Position numbers and translations under genes: made by a program. The notes under the pieces are model-generated. The model saw only the letters and a list, made by a program, of their open reading frames with translations. It was not told where the DNA came from and did not search any database. Positions 34,332 to 43,178 of a stretch of DNA of 64,000 nt are shown here, piece after piece (the stretch's first letter is position 1; each line of letters opens with the position of its first letter). This DNA comes from RGIG4708 sp045538875 (GTDB lineage: Bacteria; Bacillota; Clostridia; UMGS1810). The DNA lies in assembly GCA_045538875.1 (NCBI GenBank), contig JAZQEG010000010.1, positions 1 to 64,000 on the forward strand. The letters are read 5' to 3'.

Positions 34332-35357
34332 TTAATATATATACATCGCGTCACCAAAGCTGAAAAAACGATATTTTTTGTTTACAGCATCTTTGTATGC
34401 ATTCATTATATATTCCTTACTTGCAAGCGACGATACGAGCATCAACAGGGTGGATTCGGGCAAGTGAAAATTTGTAATAAGTGCGTCAACACATTTAAAC
34501 TTGTAGGGCGGATAAATAAATATGTCTGTCCATCCGCTCTGAGCTGTTACATATCCGTTTTCGTCTGCCGATGTTTCAATAGTTCGTGTAGAAGTTGTAC
34601 CAACAGATATTATTCTGCCGCCTTGCTTTTTTGTTTCGTTAATAGTATTTGCAGCATTTTCATCAATAACATAAAATTCCGAATGCATTTTGTGATTTTT
34701 TACATCATCAACCTTAACAGGCCTAAATGTACCAAGTCCAACATGCAGAGTAACATATGCAATTTTAACACCCTTTTTTTCTATTTCCAAAAGCAACTCT
34801 TTGGTAAAGTGCAACCCTGCGGTTGGTGCAGCCGCCGAACCATTGTGTTTTGAATATACGGTCTGATATCTTTCTTTGTCATCAAGGTGAGCAGTAATGT
34901 ATGGCGGGAGAGGCATTTGACCAAGCTCATCGAGCACATTTTCCCACAGCCCGTCATAATAAAACTTTACAAGCCTGTTTCCGTCGTTAATAGTTTCAAG
35001 TACTTCGGCTGTGAGCATTCCGCCACCAAATACAAACCTTGCACCAGGTTTTGCTTTTTTGCCGGGCTTTAAAATAACTTCCCATTCATCATTTGATTTT
35101 CGGTTTAAAAGCAAAAATTCTATTTTTCCGCCTGTGTTTTCTTTTTCGCCAAAGAGTCTTGCAGGAATAACTCTGGTGTTATTAACTACCAGACAATCGC
35201 CCGCATTTAATTCATCAATAATGCTTTTAAATGTACTATGGCATATTTCGCCGGTTTGTTTATTTAATTTTAAAAGTCTTGAAGAAGATCTGTCGCTTAG
35301 TGGAGTTTGTGCAATAAGCTCCTCAGGCAAATCATAGTAAAAGTCACTTGTTTTCAT
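34332..35357 (-). CDS. queA: S-adenosylmethionine:tRNA ribosyltransferase-isomerase
   Basis: Transfers the ribosyl part of SAM to preQ1 in tRNA to give epoxyqueuosine. The N terminus FYYDLPEELIAQTPL and DRSSSRLL are diagnostic. NTRVIPARLFG, SAAAPTAGLHFT, HVGLGTFRPV and ITNFHLPESTLLMLVSS follow. Length 341 aa, full. tgt follows 25 bp downstream; no preQ1 riboswitch is visible before queA. Confidence 0.96.
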   Translation of the reverse strand: MKTSDFYYDLPEELIAQTPLSDRSSSRLLKLNKQTGEICHSTFKSIIDELNAGDCLVVNNTRVIPARLFGEKENTGGKIEFLLLNRKSNDEWEVILKPGKKAKPGARFVFGGGMLTAEVLETINDGNRLVKFYYDGLWENVLDELGQMPLPPYITAHLDDKERYQTVYSKHNGSAAAPTAGLHFTKELLLEIEKKGVKIAYVTLHVGLGTFRPVKVDDVKNHKMHSEFYVIDENAANTINETKKQGGRIISVGTTSTRTIETSADENGYVTAQSGWTDIFIYPPYKFKCVDALITNFHLPESTLLMLVSSLASKEYIMNAYKDAVNKKYRFFSFGDAMYIY

Positions 35358-35395
35358 AGTTTTCTCCGTTGTGATGCATTTTATTGTTTTAATTG

Positions 35396-36715
35396 TTATT
35401 CAAGATATGCTCCTTTGTAGTAAAATTCAAGAATTTCCTCATAATCAAACCCTTGCTCTGCCATACCCTTGGCACCATACTGGCTCAATCCAACTCCGTG
35501 GCCCCAGCCGTGTCCGTCAAAACGGAATGCATATGCATTTGCATCAAGGGTTTTTATTTCTTTTGATGATTTTACAACAATTGGATAGCTCAGGTTAGAC
35601 AATTGTCCCGAACCGCTTATGGTAACAAAATTTTCAACAACCTGAGTTTTTTGGGAAGATTTGGCATAAACTTTGTTGCTTTCCTGATTAACAGGAGTTA
35701 CAGTATAACGCTGACTGTACAACTTGTCCAAGCCCATCCAGGTTCTTGTTTTTTCGTTTTTGTATGTGTGAGTACCATTTGTACCTGTTATTGTAAGCTC
35801 ATACACATATCCTGATTGTTCATCACTTGTTGCCGAAACATTAACAATATCGCCAATATCAACTCCCACAGAGCTAAGCCTTTGTTTAATTTCATCGCAG
35901 GTGTATGTGAATGACCAGTTGTATCGTGATGTTGTTTGTGGGTTTTCGTATGGGTCTTTTACTCCTTTGAGATACGCAACTTCATTTCCCCATACATATT
36001 TTGCATTAGCAGTATGCCCGCCGCTGCACGAAAAAAACAAGGTTTCTGCAAGCGAACCATTGTACATAAGATATTTTCCTGCTGTTTCCTTTCCTGCTCT
36101 AATGGTTGCTTCGCTTTCGGCATTAACTGCCGAATAAACCTGGCAATCTGTTGAGGTGCATATGTCAAAGCCGTAGCTTTTGTGCTTGTTAAGCGAGGAC
36201 AGGGCATAGTTGCGTGCACATACTGCCTGAGCCTTAAGTGCCTCAATGTGCCAGCTTGCGCTCATTTCCATTCCAACAACGCCATAAACATATTCGTCGG
36301 CGCTAATAAGATTTATAATACACATTTTGCCGTCGCCTGCATTGAGTATTTGTATACCGCCACGGTACGAATTACCATAGGTAGAAACAAAATTGTCACC
36401 CTTTGGCATAATGGTTAGCCTAACACCATTGTTGCAGTCAAATTGTTTGTCTGCAAATGATGCAATGCCGTCATCTGACATTGTAATTGTAATTGAAGTG
36501 TCATCAAGGGTATAGTGCTCTGTATATTTTCTGTCAGTTTCCAACCCGATTGAAAAACCGCTCTCTGATGTAATTGTACAGCTTGATTTTGCAGTAGAGC
36601 CATAAAACAATCCTACACGCAATGTGTCGGTTGCTGGTTTTGCTGCACTGATTGTCATAGGTATATTGGATATTACTAATGTCATAACAATAAATAAACA
36701 TATTATTCTTTTCAT
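35396..36715 (-). CDS. SpoIID/LytB domain protein (peptidoglycan lytic transglycosylase)
   Basis: An exported protein of 439 aa with a signal peptide (MKRIICLFIVMTLVISNIPM, cut near ISA-AK). The SpoIID domain covers about residues 115-400. The region GMEMSASWHIEALKAQAVCARNYAL has the Glu that is catalytic in SpoIID, and the C-terminal HGWGHGVGLSQYGAKGMAEQ is the family hallmark. SpoIID cuts denuded glycan strands during engulfment. This copy lacks the SpoIID gene context and could instead be a LytB-type modifier of autolysins. It has its own promoter and lies upstream of queA. Confidence 0.9.
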   Translation of the reverse strand: MKRIICLFIVMTLVISNIPMTISAAKPATDTLRVGLFYGSTAKSSCTITSESGFSIGLETDRKYTEHYTLDDTSITITMSDDGIASFADKQFDCNNGVRLTIMPKGDNFVSTYGNSYRGGIQILNAGDGKMCIINLISADEYVYGVVGMEMSASWHIEALKAQAVCARNYALSSLNKHKSYGFDICTSTDCQVYSAVNAESEATIRAGKETAGKYLMYNGSLAETLFFSCSGGHTANAKYVWGNEVAYLKGVKDPYENPQTTSRYNWSFTYTCDEIKQRLSSVGVDIGDIVNVSATSDEQSGYVYELTITGTNGTHTYKNEKTRTWMGLDKLYSQRYTVTPVNQESNKVYAKSSQKTQVVENFVTISGSGQLSNLSYPIVVKSSKEIKTLDANAYAFRFDGHGWGHGVGLSQYGAKGMAEQGFDYEEILEFYYKGAYLE

Positions 36716-36752
36716 TGGTAAACCTCACTTGTATTATGCATATACTATTAAT

Positions 36753-36781
36753 AGAATAATAAAAAACAATCGTATAGTCAA
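36753..36781 (-). promoter_or_regulatory. Possible promoter of the SpoIID-like gene
   Basis: On the minus strand TTGACT, a 17-nt spacer and TATTCT end 38 nt before the ATG. Confidence 0.55.
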
Positions 36782-36850
36782 GAAATATTGACAAATTTAA
36801 CTTTACTGAAATATTTGCCCGCAAAAATGTCGTCAAAATAACATAAAATA

Positions 36851-36879
36851 TTGACTTATTTGCACTTTGGTGTTATTAT
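36851..36879 (+). promoter_or_regulatory. Promoter of the asd-dapA-dapB operon
   Basis: TTGACT, a 17-nt spacer and TATTAT. No lysine riboswitch is recognisable in the 55-nt leader. Confidence 0.65.
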
Positions 36880-36934
36880 ATAATAAGTATAGTTTTGGCA
36901 TTGCCATATATAAATTACATATTGGAGGTTCATT

Positions 36935-37936
36935 ATGAAAAAATACAATGTTGCCGTAGTTGGCGCAACAGGAATGGTTGGGCGCACTTTTTTAAAAGTA
37001 CTTGAAGAAATTAAGCTCCCTGTTGAAAATTATTATCTTATGGCTTCTGCCCGTTCGGCAGGCTCAAAAATTACATTTATGGGTAAGGAATACGTTATTG
37101 AAGAACTTACAGAAAATTCTTTTGACAAGGATATAGATATTGTTCTTATGTCTGCAGGTGGCTCTGCTAGCGAAAAGTTTGCGCCAATAGCAGCATCAAA
37201 AGGCTGTGTTGTAATAGACAACTCAAGCGCTTGGCGTATGGACCCTGAGGTTCCGCTCGTTGTGCCTGAGGTTAACCCTGAGGATATCAAATGGAACAAA
37301 GGTATCATTGCTAACCCTAACTGTTCAACAATTCAGGCTATGGTTGCACTTAAGCCACTTCACGACAAGTACAAAATTAAAAGAGTTGTATATTCAACAT
37401 ATCAAGCTGTTTCGGGTGCAGGTCTTGCAGGCTATCAGGACCTTGAAAACGGTCTTAAGGGCGAAGCACCCAAAAAGTTCCCGCATCCAATTGCAGGCAA
37501 CTGCTTACCTCATATAGATTCATTCCTTCCTAACGGCTACACTAAGGAAGAAATGAAAATGGTTAACGAAACAAGAAAAATACTTGGCGATGACAATATG
37601 AAAATTACTGCTACAACAGTAAGAGTTCCTGTGTTTAACAGCCATAGTGAATCTATAAATGTTGAATTTTATAACGATTTTGACCTGGATGAACTTAAAA
37701 AGGTTCTTGCAGATGCACCTGGCATCATAATTAAAGATGACCCCGAAAACAATGTTTATCCGCTCGCTCTTGATGCCGCAGGCACCAACGAAACATATGT
37801 TGGCCGTATCCGCCGTGACGACAGCGTAGACAGTGGCGTTAACATCTGGGTTGTTGCAGATAACATCCGCAAGGGAGCAGCTGCAAATGCAGTACAAATA
37901 GCACAAAAGGTTATTGAATACTGGGAAGCACAATAA
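36935..37936 (+). CDS. asd: Aspartate-semialdehyde dehydrogenase
   Basis: NADPH-dependent reduction of aspartyl phosphate to the semialdehyde, the branch to lysine, threonine and methionine. GATGMVGRTF nucleotide-binding motif at the N terminus, NPNCSTIQ with the catalytic Cys near residue 130, and the ExxxKxxNE/His region (ESINVEF, NSHSESI). Length 333 aa. TTGGAGG precedes the ATG. dapA starts 21 bp later. Confidence 0.96.
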   Translation: MKKYNVAVVGATGMVGRTFLKVLEEIKLPVENYYLMASARSAGSKITFMGKEYVIEELTENSFDKDIDIVLMSAGGSASEKFAPIAASKGCVVIDNSSAWRMDPEVPLVVPEVNPEDIKWNKGIIANPNCSTIQAMVALKPLHDKYKIKRVVYSTYQAVSGAGLAGYQDLENGLKGEAPKKFPHPIAGNCLPHIDSFLPNGYTKEEMKMVNETRKILGDDNMKITATTVRVPVFNSHSESINVEFYNDFDLDELKKVLADAPGIIIKDDPENNVYPLALDAAGTNETYVGRIRRDDSVDSGVNIWVVADNIRKGAAANAVQIAQKVIEYWEAQ

Positions 37937-37957
37937 TTTAATATTGGGGGTATTTAT

Positions 37958-38848
37958 GTGAAAACTACATTGTTTTTTGGCAGCGCAGTAGCACTTGTTA
38001 CACCATTTGACAAAACTGGAAAGCACATTGACTTTGATAAACTCGGTGAGTTGATAGAATACCACATTGCAAACGACACCGATGCTTTGGTAATTTGCGG
38101 AACAACCGGTGAAGCTCCAACCTTAGAGGATGGCGAGCATTGCGAAGCAGTTAAATACTCCATAGATAAATGCGCAGGAAGGATTCCGGTTATTGCAGGT
38201 ACGGGTTCAAATAACACCGACCACGCAGTAATGATGACTAAGATAGCACAAGAGTATGGTGCTGACGGAATACTGAGCGTTACACCGTACTATAACAAAA
38301 CAACTCAAAGAGGCCTTTATAAGCATTACCAAACCATCGCCAAATGCACAAGTCTTCCTATAATTTTGTACAATGTACCAAGCCGTACAGGAGTAAATAT
38401 TGCTCCCGATACAGTTAAGGCATTGTCCGAAATTGATAATATTGTTGCCATTAAAGAAGCAAGCGGCAATATTGCACAGGTGGCTCAGGTTGCAGCACTT
38501 TGCGGTGACAGTATAGACATATATTCGGGCAATGATGACCAGATTGTGCCCATAATGTCGCTTGGCGGTAAGGGCGTTATATCTGTTGTTGCAAATGTTG
38601 CACCAAAACAGACGCACGATTTGGTACAAAAGTTTTTTGATGGTGATTACAAAGGCAGCTTAAATATGCAGCTTGAAATGATTGACCTTGTAAATGCACT
38701 GTTTTGCGAGGTTAATCCTATCCCTGTAAAAGCAGCTATGAATTTGATGGGATTTGAAGTTGGGCCAACAAGGCTTCCTCTTTGCGATATGAGTGATAAC
38801 AACTTGTATCGTCTTGAGACAGCAATGAAAAATTATGGTCTGATATAA
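37958..38848 (+). CDS. dapA: 4-hydroxy-tetrahydrodipicolinate synthase
   Basis: Condenses pyruvate with aspartate semialdehyde. TIM-barrel aldolase with GTTGEAPTL near residue 46, YYNKTTQRG (Tyr of the catalytic triad), LYNVPSRTG and VAIKEASGN with the Schiff-base Lys near 166. Length 296 aa. The GTG start has GGGGGT upstream. The order asd-dapA-dapB follows the pathway; the same route supplies dipicolinate for spores. Confidence 0.96.
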   Translation: MKTTLFFGSAVALVTPFDKTGKHIDFDKLGELIEYHIANDTDALVICGTTGEAPTLEDGEHCEAVKYSIDKCAGRIPVIAGTGSNNTDHAVMMTKIAQEYGADGILSVTPYYNKTTQRGLYKHYQTIAKCTSLPIILYNVPSRTGVNIAPDTVKALSEIDNIVAIKEASGNIAQVAQVAALCGDSIDIYSGNDDQIVPIMSLGGKGVISVVANVAPKQTHDLVQKFFDGDYKGSLNMQLEMIDLVNALFCEVNPIPVKAAMNLMGFEVGPTRLPLCDMSDNNLYRLETAMKNYGLI

Positions 38849-38873
38849 TATTGTAAAATAGGTAGTGAACATT

Positions 38874-39623
38874 ATGATAAAAATTATTTTAAGCGGATGC
38901 AACGGTAAAATGGGGCAGGTAATATCTAGGCTTGTTGCCAATGATAACACTGTTAAAATTGTATGCGGTTTTGATATAAATACAATACAGCAAAACGATT
39001 ACCCCGTGGTTGACGATTTTTCAAAATTTGATGGAAAAGCCGATGTTGTCATCGACTTTTCTCATCCTGCAAGTATGGACAAGATAGTCGAGTATTGCAA
39101 AAGCACAGGTACAAGCCTTGTTATGGCCACCACTGGCCTTGCGAGCGAGCAAATTGATGTTTTGCAAAATTTGAGCAAGTATGTTGCTGTATTTAAAACT
39201 GCAAATCTTTCGCTTGGGGTTAACCTTGTTGTCGAGCTTGTTAAAAAGGCTGCGCAAATACTTGAGGGCGATTTTGATATGGAAATTTTGGAAAAGCATC
39301 ACAATCAAAAGGTAGATGCACCAAGCGGCACAGCTCTTATGATTGCCGATGCAATGAGCGAGGTTTTAAAGGACAAGCCCGAATATGTGTATGACAGGCA
39401 CTGCGTTCGCAAAAAACGCAGCAAAAACGAAATTGGTATTCACGCAATTCGCGGCGGTACAATCGTAGGCGAGCACGATGTTGTTTTTGCAGGCAACGAT
39501 GAAATTATCGAAATTAAGCACACTGCTATGAGCAAAGAGGTTTTTGCAGTAGGTGCAATAAGAGCAGCAAAATTTGTTGCAGGCAAAGGCGCTGGTATGT
39601 ACTCAATGCAGAATATGATATAA
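38874..39623 (+). CDS. dapB: 4-hydroxy-tetrahydrodipicolinate reductase
   Basis: Reduces the dapA product to tetrahydrodipicolinate. Dinucleotide-binding SGCNGKMGQ, VVIDFSHPASM, the catalytic EKHHNQKVDAPSGTAL motif and IRGGTIVGEHDV. Length 249 aa. ATG 38874 is preferred; a GTG three codons earlier merges with the weak ribosome binding site GGTAG. Last gene of the operon. Confidence 0.95.
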   Translation: MIKIILSGCNGKMGQVISRLVANDNTVKIVCGFDINTIQQNDYPVVDDFSKFDGKADVVIDFSHPASMDKIVEYCKSTGTSLVMATTGLASEQIDVLQNLSKYVAVFKTANLSLGVNLVVELVKKAAQILEGDFDMEILEKHHNQKVDAPSGTALMIADAMSEVLKDKPEYVYDRHCVRKKRSKNEIGIHAIRGGTIVGEHDVVFAGNDEIIEIKHTAMSKEVFAVGAIRAAKFVAGKGAGMYSMQNMI

Positions 39624-39672
39624 ACAATCGCATAATTGCTTGGACACATTCAACAAAATTTGACATTTTGTC

Positions 39673-39702
39673 TTGAAAATGACATACATTATGTGATAAA
39701 AT
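39673..39702 (+). promoter_or_regulatory. Possible promoter of the NifU-like/GGGtGRT pair
   Basis: TTGAAA, an 18-nt spacer and TAAAAT end 37 nt before the start codon. A TTGACA slightly upstream has no fitting -10. Confidence 0.5.
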
Positions 39703-39739
39703 ATTAACAATGTTTATAATATAAGAAAGGGGTAGAAAA

Positions 39740-40432
39740 ATGATCTACAGTTCAGAAGTTGAAAATATGTGTGTAGTTAAAAAAGGCGCAAACCACGGTC
39801 CGGCTCCAATTCCGGAAGAAGGTATGTGGGTTAAGTCTAAGGAAATAAAAGATATTTCCGGCCTTACACATGGTATAGGCTGGTGTGCTCCACAGCAGGG
39901 TACATGCAAGCTTACACTTAATGTTAAGGAAGGTGTTATTCAGGAAGCACTTGTTGAAACAATTGGTTGCTCAGGTATGACACACTCTGCTGCTATGGCA
40001 TCCGAAATTTTGCCTGGCAAAACAATCCTTGAAGCACTCAATACAGACCTTGTGTGTGATGCAATTAACACTGCTATGAGAGAGTTGTTCCTCCAGATTG
40101 TATATGGTAGAACACAAACCGCTTTTTCAGAAGGCGGACTCCCTGTTGGTGCAGGCCTTGAAGACCTTGGTAAAGGCCTTCGCAGCCAGGTTGGTACAAT
40201 GTATGGTACACTTGCAAAAGGTCCAAGATACTTAGAGATGGCAGAAGGTTATGTTACCGAAGTTGCTCTTGATGCTGATGATGAAATCATCGGTTACAAA
40301 TTTGTACACCTCGGCAAAATGATGGAAATGATAGCAAAAGGCATGGATGCTAACGAAGCTCTTGAAAAAGCAAGAGGCCAGTACGGCAGAGTTGCTGATG
40401 CTGCAAAACTCATTGACCCAAGACACAAATAA
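39740..40432 (+). CDS. NifU/IscU-like iron-sulfur scaffold homologue
   Basis: A 230-aa protein whose central part matches the NifU N-terminal scaffold fold. Cysteines occur in GWCAPQQGTCKLTL and ETIGCSGMTHSAAMASE, the latter resembling the IscU GCxxxxAS motif. The N terminus (CVVKKGANHGPAPIPEEG) and the rest are special to a clostridial/archaeal group that always neighbours the GGGtGRT protein, as far as I recall. Exact role unknown. AAAGGGG lies before the ATG; the partner gene starts 19 bp after the stop. Confidence 0.85.
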   Translation: MIYSSEVENMCVVKKGANHGPAPIPEEGMWVKSKEIKDISGLTHGIGWCAPQQGTCKLTLNVKEGVIQEALVETIGCSGMTHSAAMASEILPGKTILEALNTDLVCDAINTAMRELFLQIVYGRTQTAFSEGGLPVGAGLEDLGKGLRSQVGTMYGTLAKGPRYLEMAEGYVTEVALDADDEIIGYKFVHLGKMMEMIAKGMDANEALEKARGQYGRVADAAKLIDPRHK

Positions 40433-40451
40433 TAAAGGAGGAGAGCAAACA

Positions 40452-41453
40452 ATGGCATTATTTGAAAGTTATGAAAGAAGAATTGACAATATAAATGCAG
40501 TACTTAATGCAAACGGCATTGCATCAATTGATGAAGCAAAAGCTATTTGCGATGAAAAAGGCATTGACCCTTACACAATTGTTAAGGAAATTCAGCCAAT
40601 CTGTTTTGAAAATGCTGCATGGGCATATGTAGTTGGCGCTGCACTTGCAATCAAAAAAGGTTGCAAAACTGCTGCAGATGCTGCAGAAGTAATTGGTGAA
40701 GGCCTCCAGGCTTTTTGTATTAAAGGTTCGGTTGCAGACGACCGCAAGGTTGGTCTTGGCCATGGTAACCTCGGCGCTATGCTCCTTAGAGAAGAAACTA
40801 AGTGCTTTGCATTCCTCGCAGGTCACGAGTCTTTTGCTGCTGCAGAGGGAGCTATAGGTATTGCTAAAAGTGCAAACAAAGTTCGTAAAGAGCCACTGCG
40901 TGTAATTCTTAACGGTCTTGGCAAAGATGCTGCACAGATTATTTCAAGAATTAACGGTTTTACATATGTTCAAACACAGTTTGATTATGCTACAGGCGAA
41001 GTTAAAGTAGTTAGCGAAAAAGCATATTCCGATGGTGAAAGAGCAAAGGTTAGATGCTACGGCTCTGACGACGTTAGAGAAGGTGTTGCTATTATGCATC
41101 TTGAAGGTGTTGATGTATCTATTACAGGTAACTCAACCAACCCAACAAGATTCCAGCACCCTGTTGCAGGTACATACAAAAAAGAATGTATCGAGCTTGG
41201 CAAAAAATACTTCTCTGTTGCATCAGGCGGCGGTACAGGCAGAACACTCCATCCTGACAATATGGCTGCAGGACCTGCTTCATATGGTATGACAGATACT
41301 ATGGGTCGTATGCACTCAGATGCTCAGTTTGCAGGTTCATCATCTGTTCCTGCTCATGTTGAAATGATGGGCTTACTCGGCGCAGGTAACAACCCAATGG
41401 TTGGTATGACTGTTGCAGTTGCAGTTGCTATCGAAGAAGCAATGAACAAATAA
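40452..41453 (+). CDS. GGGtGRT family protein
   Basis: A 333-aa protein named for its motif, here GGGTGRT at about 259-265, followed by LHPDNMAAGPASYGMTD. It has Gly- and Ala-rich, well-conserved stretches (KVGLGHGNLGAMLL, FLAGHESFAAAEGAIG). Family function is not established; the constant pairing with the NifU-like gene suggests an Fe-S or metallocofactor role. ATG 40452 follows GGAGGAG; the frame is open upstream into the neighbour. Both genes are unusually rich in preferred codons such as GGT and GCA, which suggests high expression. Confidence 0.9.
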   Translation: MALFESYERRIDNINAVLNANGIASIDEAKAICDEKGIDPYTIVKEIQPICFENAAWAYVVGAALAIKKGCKTAADAAEVIGEGLQAFCIKGSVADDRKVGLGHGNLGAMLLREETKCFAFLAGHESFAAAEGAIGIAKSANKVRKEPLRVILNGLGKDAAQIISRINGFTYVQTQFDYATGEVKVVSEKAYSDGERAKVRCYGSDDVREGVAIMHLEGVDVSITGNSTNPTRFQHPVAGTYKKECIELGKKYFSVASGGGTGRTLHPDNMAAGPASYGMTDTMGRMHSDAQFAGSSSVPAHVEMMGLLGAGNNPMVGMTVAVAVAIEEAMNK

Positions 41454-41469
41454 TTTAACCTACAAAATT

Positions 41470-41503
41470 AACACATCACTTTGGTTTGTCAAAGTGGTGT
41501 GTT
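41470..41503 (+). terminator. Terminator after the GGGtGRT gene
   Basis: A 13-bp stem AACACATCACTTT / AAAGTGGTGTGTT (G-U pair in RNA) followed by eight T. Confidence 0.9.
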
Positions 41504-41531
41504 TTTTTTGAAAAAAAGGAAGATTAAAACA

Positions 41532-41561
41532 TTGACACAGTATGTAGTATTATGGTACAAT
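41532..41561 (+). promoter_or_regulatory. Promoter of the cpsC-cpsD-like operon
   Basis: TTGACA, an 18-nt spacer and TACAAT end 35 nt before the start codon. Confidence 0.75.
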
Positions 41562-41596
41562 TATTGAGTAAAATTTTCGCTTAAGGAGTATCAAAT

Positions 41597-42277
41597 ATGA
41601 ATACCGAAGAAAAAACCATATCAATTAAAGAACTGCTTTCTTTGTTTTTTGGCTATAAAAAAATATTTACACTTACAATTATAGTTTGCACCATACTCAG
41701 CTTTTTTTACTACACATTTATGGTTGCTCCTACATACACTTCAACAGGTTCGATATATATTAACTGTATGTCGTCAAGTGACTATGCGGAGGATGGCATA
41801 AGCCAATATGAGATAGAATCTTCTCGAATTTTAAGTACTACATATATGGAAGTGCTTTTGGGCAGAACATTTTTGGAAACGGTAAGCGCTGATATAGGCT
41901 ACAAATACGATTACAAACAGCTTTCGCGTATGGTTGGTGTTTCTTCTATCAACGAAACTGAGCTTTTGTCAATTGCTGTTACTGCTTATGAGCCTGAGGA
42001 TGCATATATAATTTGCAAAAGTATGATAAATAATTCGCCTCAAAAAATGACAAGTATATTTAAAAGAGGAACAATAGAGGTTATAGACGAGGTTAATATG
42101 CCTACTGTTCCATCAAAACCGGGCTTTTCCAAAAAACTTGTAATGGGTGTTGGTTTGGGCTTTTTGCTTGGTGCACTTATAGTGTTTTTAATAGAGCTGT
42201 TTGACACAAGAATACGCTCTGCTGAGGCACTTGCATCGAGATATAAAATTACTGTACTTGGCGAAATAATTTCGTAA
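41597..42277 (+). CDS. Chain-length determinant / tyrosine-kinase activator (CpsC/YveK-like)
   Basis: A Wzz-fold membrane protein of 226 aa: TM1 at about 23-42, an external domain, and TM2 at about 180-200 preceded by the Pro-rich PTVPSKPGFSKK motif of the family. The short cytoplasmic tail (FDTRIRSAEALASRY) is the part that activates the cognate BY-kinase. It lies 13 bp upstream of the kinase gene. In other bacteria this pair controls polysaccharide chain length. Confidence 0.9.
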   Translation: MNTEEKTISIKELLSLFFGYKKIFTLTIIVCTILSFFYYTFMVAPTYTSTGSIYINCMSSSDYAEDGISQYEIESSRILSTTYMEVLLGRTFLETVSADIGYKYDYKQLSRMVGVSSINETELLSIAVTAYEPEDAYIICKSMINNSPQKMTSIFKRGTIEVIDEVNMPTVPSKPGFSKKLVMGVGLGFLLGALIVFLIELFDTRIRSAEALASRYKITVLGEIIS

Positions 42278-42290
42278 TCAGGGGGTGAAT

Positions 42291-43058
42291 GTGTTGAAAA
42301 TAAATATTATAAAGTATTTTACTAAAAGCAAAAGAGTATCCGAAACACCTGAAAACACTCATATTATATCGGATGATACTGCATTTAACACGCTTGAGGC
42401 GTATAAAACCGCCAGAACAAATATAATGTTTTCGCTTCCTAAAACAGATAAAGGTAAAGTTATATTAATTACCAGCTCTGAGCCTGGTGAGGGCAAAACA
42501 ACAACAAGCATTAATATTGCACACACATTTGCCAAAACGGATGCAAAAGTTATTTTGGTTGACTGTGACCTTCGAAAACCACGTATTCACAGATACCTTA
42601 AATTTGAACGTGACAAAGGTGTATCAAACGTTTTGTGTGGGTTTAATACTATTGAAGAGGTTATCAAAAAAAATGTAATAGGAAATCTTGATTGCATTTC
42701 GGCTGGTGAAATACCTACAAATTCTACAGAGCTTTTGATGAGCGACGAAATGGGAGTTTTGCTTGATAAGCTTTCAAGTATGTACGACTATGTTTTTATA
42801 GATACGCCTCCTGTAATGACAGTTACCGATGCAATGATAATTGCACCAAAAAGCAATGGTGTGGTTATTGTTGTTAAGCAGGAGCAATCAAGCTTTGATA
42901 TGCTTGATAAAACTGTTGAAGCATTTAAACAATCGGGTATTAAAATTCTTGGGTTTATATTTAACGGGGCACAGGAAACCGGCAATCGTTTTTGGAAAGC
43001 GTCAAACAGATACAAATATGCATATCATTATATGAACGCATACGTAGATAAAAAATAA
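42291..43058 (+). CDS. BY-type protein-tyrosine kinase (CpsD/CapB-like)
   Basis: A MinD-like bacterial tyrosine kinase of 255 aa. Walker A SSEPGEGKTT (62-71), Walker A' ILVDCDLRKPRIH, Walker B YVFIDTPPV. The C-terminal tail has five tyrosines within the last 20 residues (RYKYAYHYMNAYV), the usual autophosphorylation cluster. The start is uncertain: GGGGG at 42281-42285 can serve GTG 42291 or TTG 42294. No glycosyltransferase, flippase or polymerase genes accompany it. A terminator follows, so the pair forms a closed unit. Confidence 0.9.
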   Translation: MLKINIIKYFTKSKRVSETPENTHIISDDTAFNTLEAYKTARTNIMFSLPKTDKGKVILITSSEPGEGKTTTSINIAHTFAKTDAKVILVDCDLRKPRIHRYLKFERDKGVSNVLCGFNTIEEVIKKNVIGNLDCISAGEIPTNSTELLMSDEMGVLLDKLSSMYDYVFIDTPPVMTVTDAMIIAPKSNGVVIVVKQEQSSFDMLDKTVEAFKQSGIKILGFIFNGAQETGNRFWKASNRYKYAYHYMNAYVDKK

Positions 43059-43069
43059 TAAATATAATT

Positions 43070-43110
43070 AATCCGTTTGATAACACTTTTAATTATCAAA
43101 CGGATTTTTT
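43070..43110 (+). terminator. Terminator of the kinase operon
   Basis: A 14-bp stem AATCCGTTTGATAA / TTATCAAACGGATT followed by T. Confidence 0.9.
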
Positions 43111-43111
43111 C

Positions 43112-43139
43112 ACATATATGATATATTTTTCATATTATA
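43112..43139 (+). promoter_or_regulatory. Sigma-K-like promoter signature of the split gene
   Basis: ACA (43112-43114), a 16-nt spacer and CATATTATA (43131-43139) match the mother-cell sigma-K pattern (AC, 15-17 nt, CATANNNTA). Transcription would start near 43147, leaving a ribosome binding site GGAGGA and 32 nt of leader. No good sigma-A promoter fits. The DNA is very AT-rich, so chance cannot be excluded. Confidence 0.5.
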
Positions 43140-43178
43140 TATTGAAGTTTAATAAAACTTGGTTTGGAGGAATATATA

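Noticed and set aside
36880..36934. A lysine riboswitch before asd-dapA-dapB
   Set aside because: Only 55 nt lie between promoter and start, too short for an L-box, and no conserved elements are seen.
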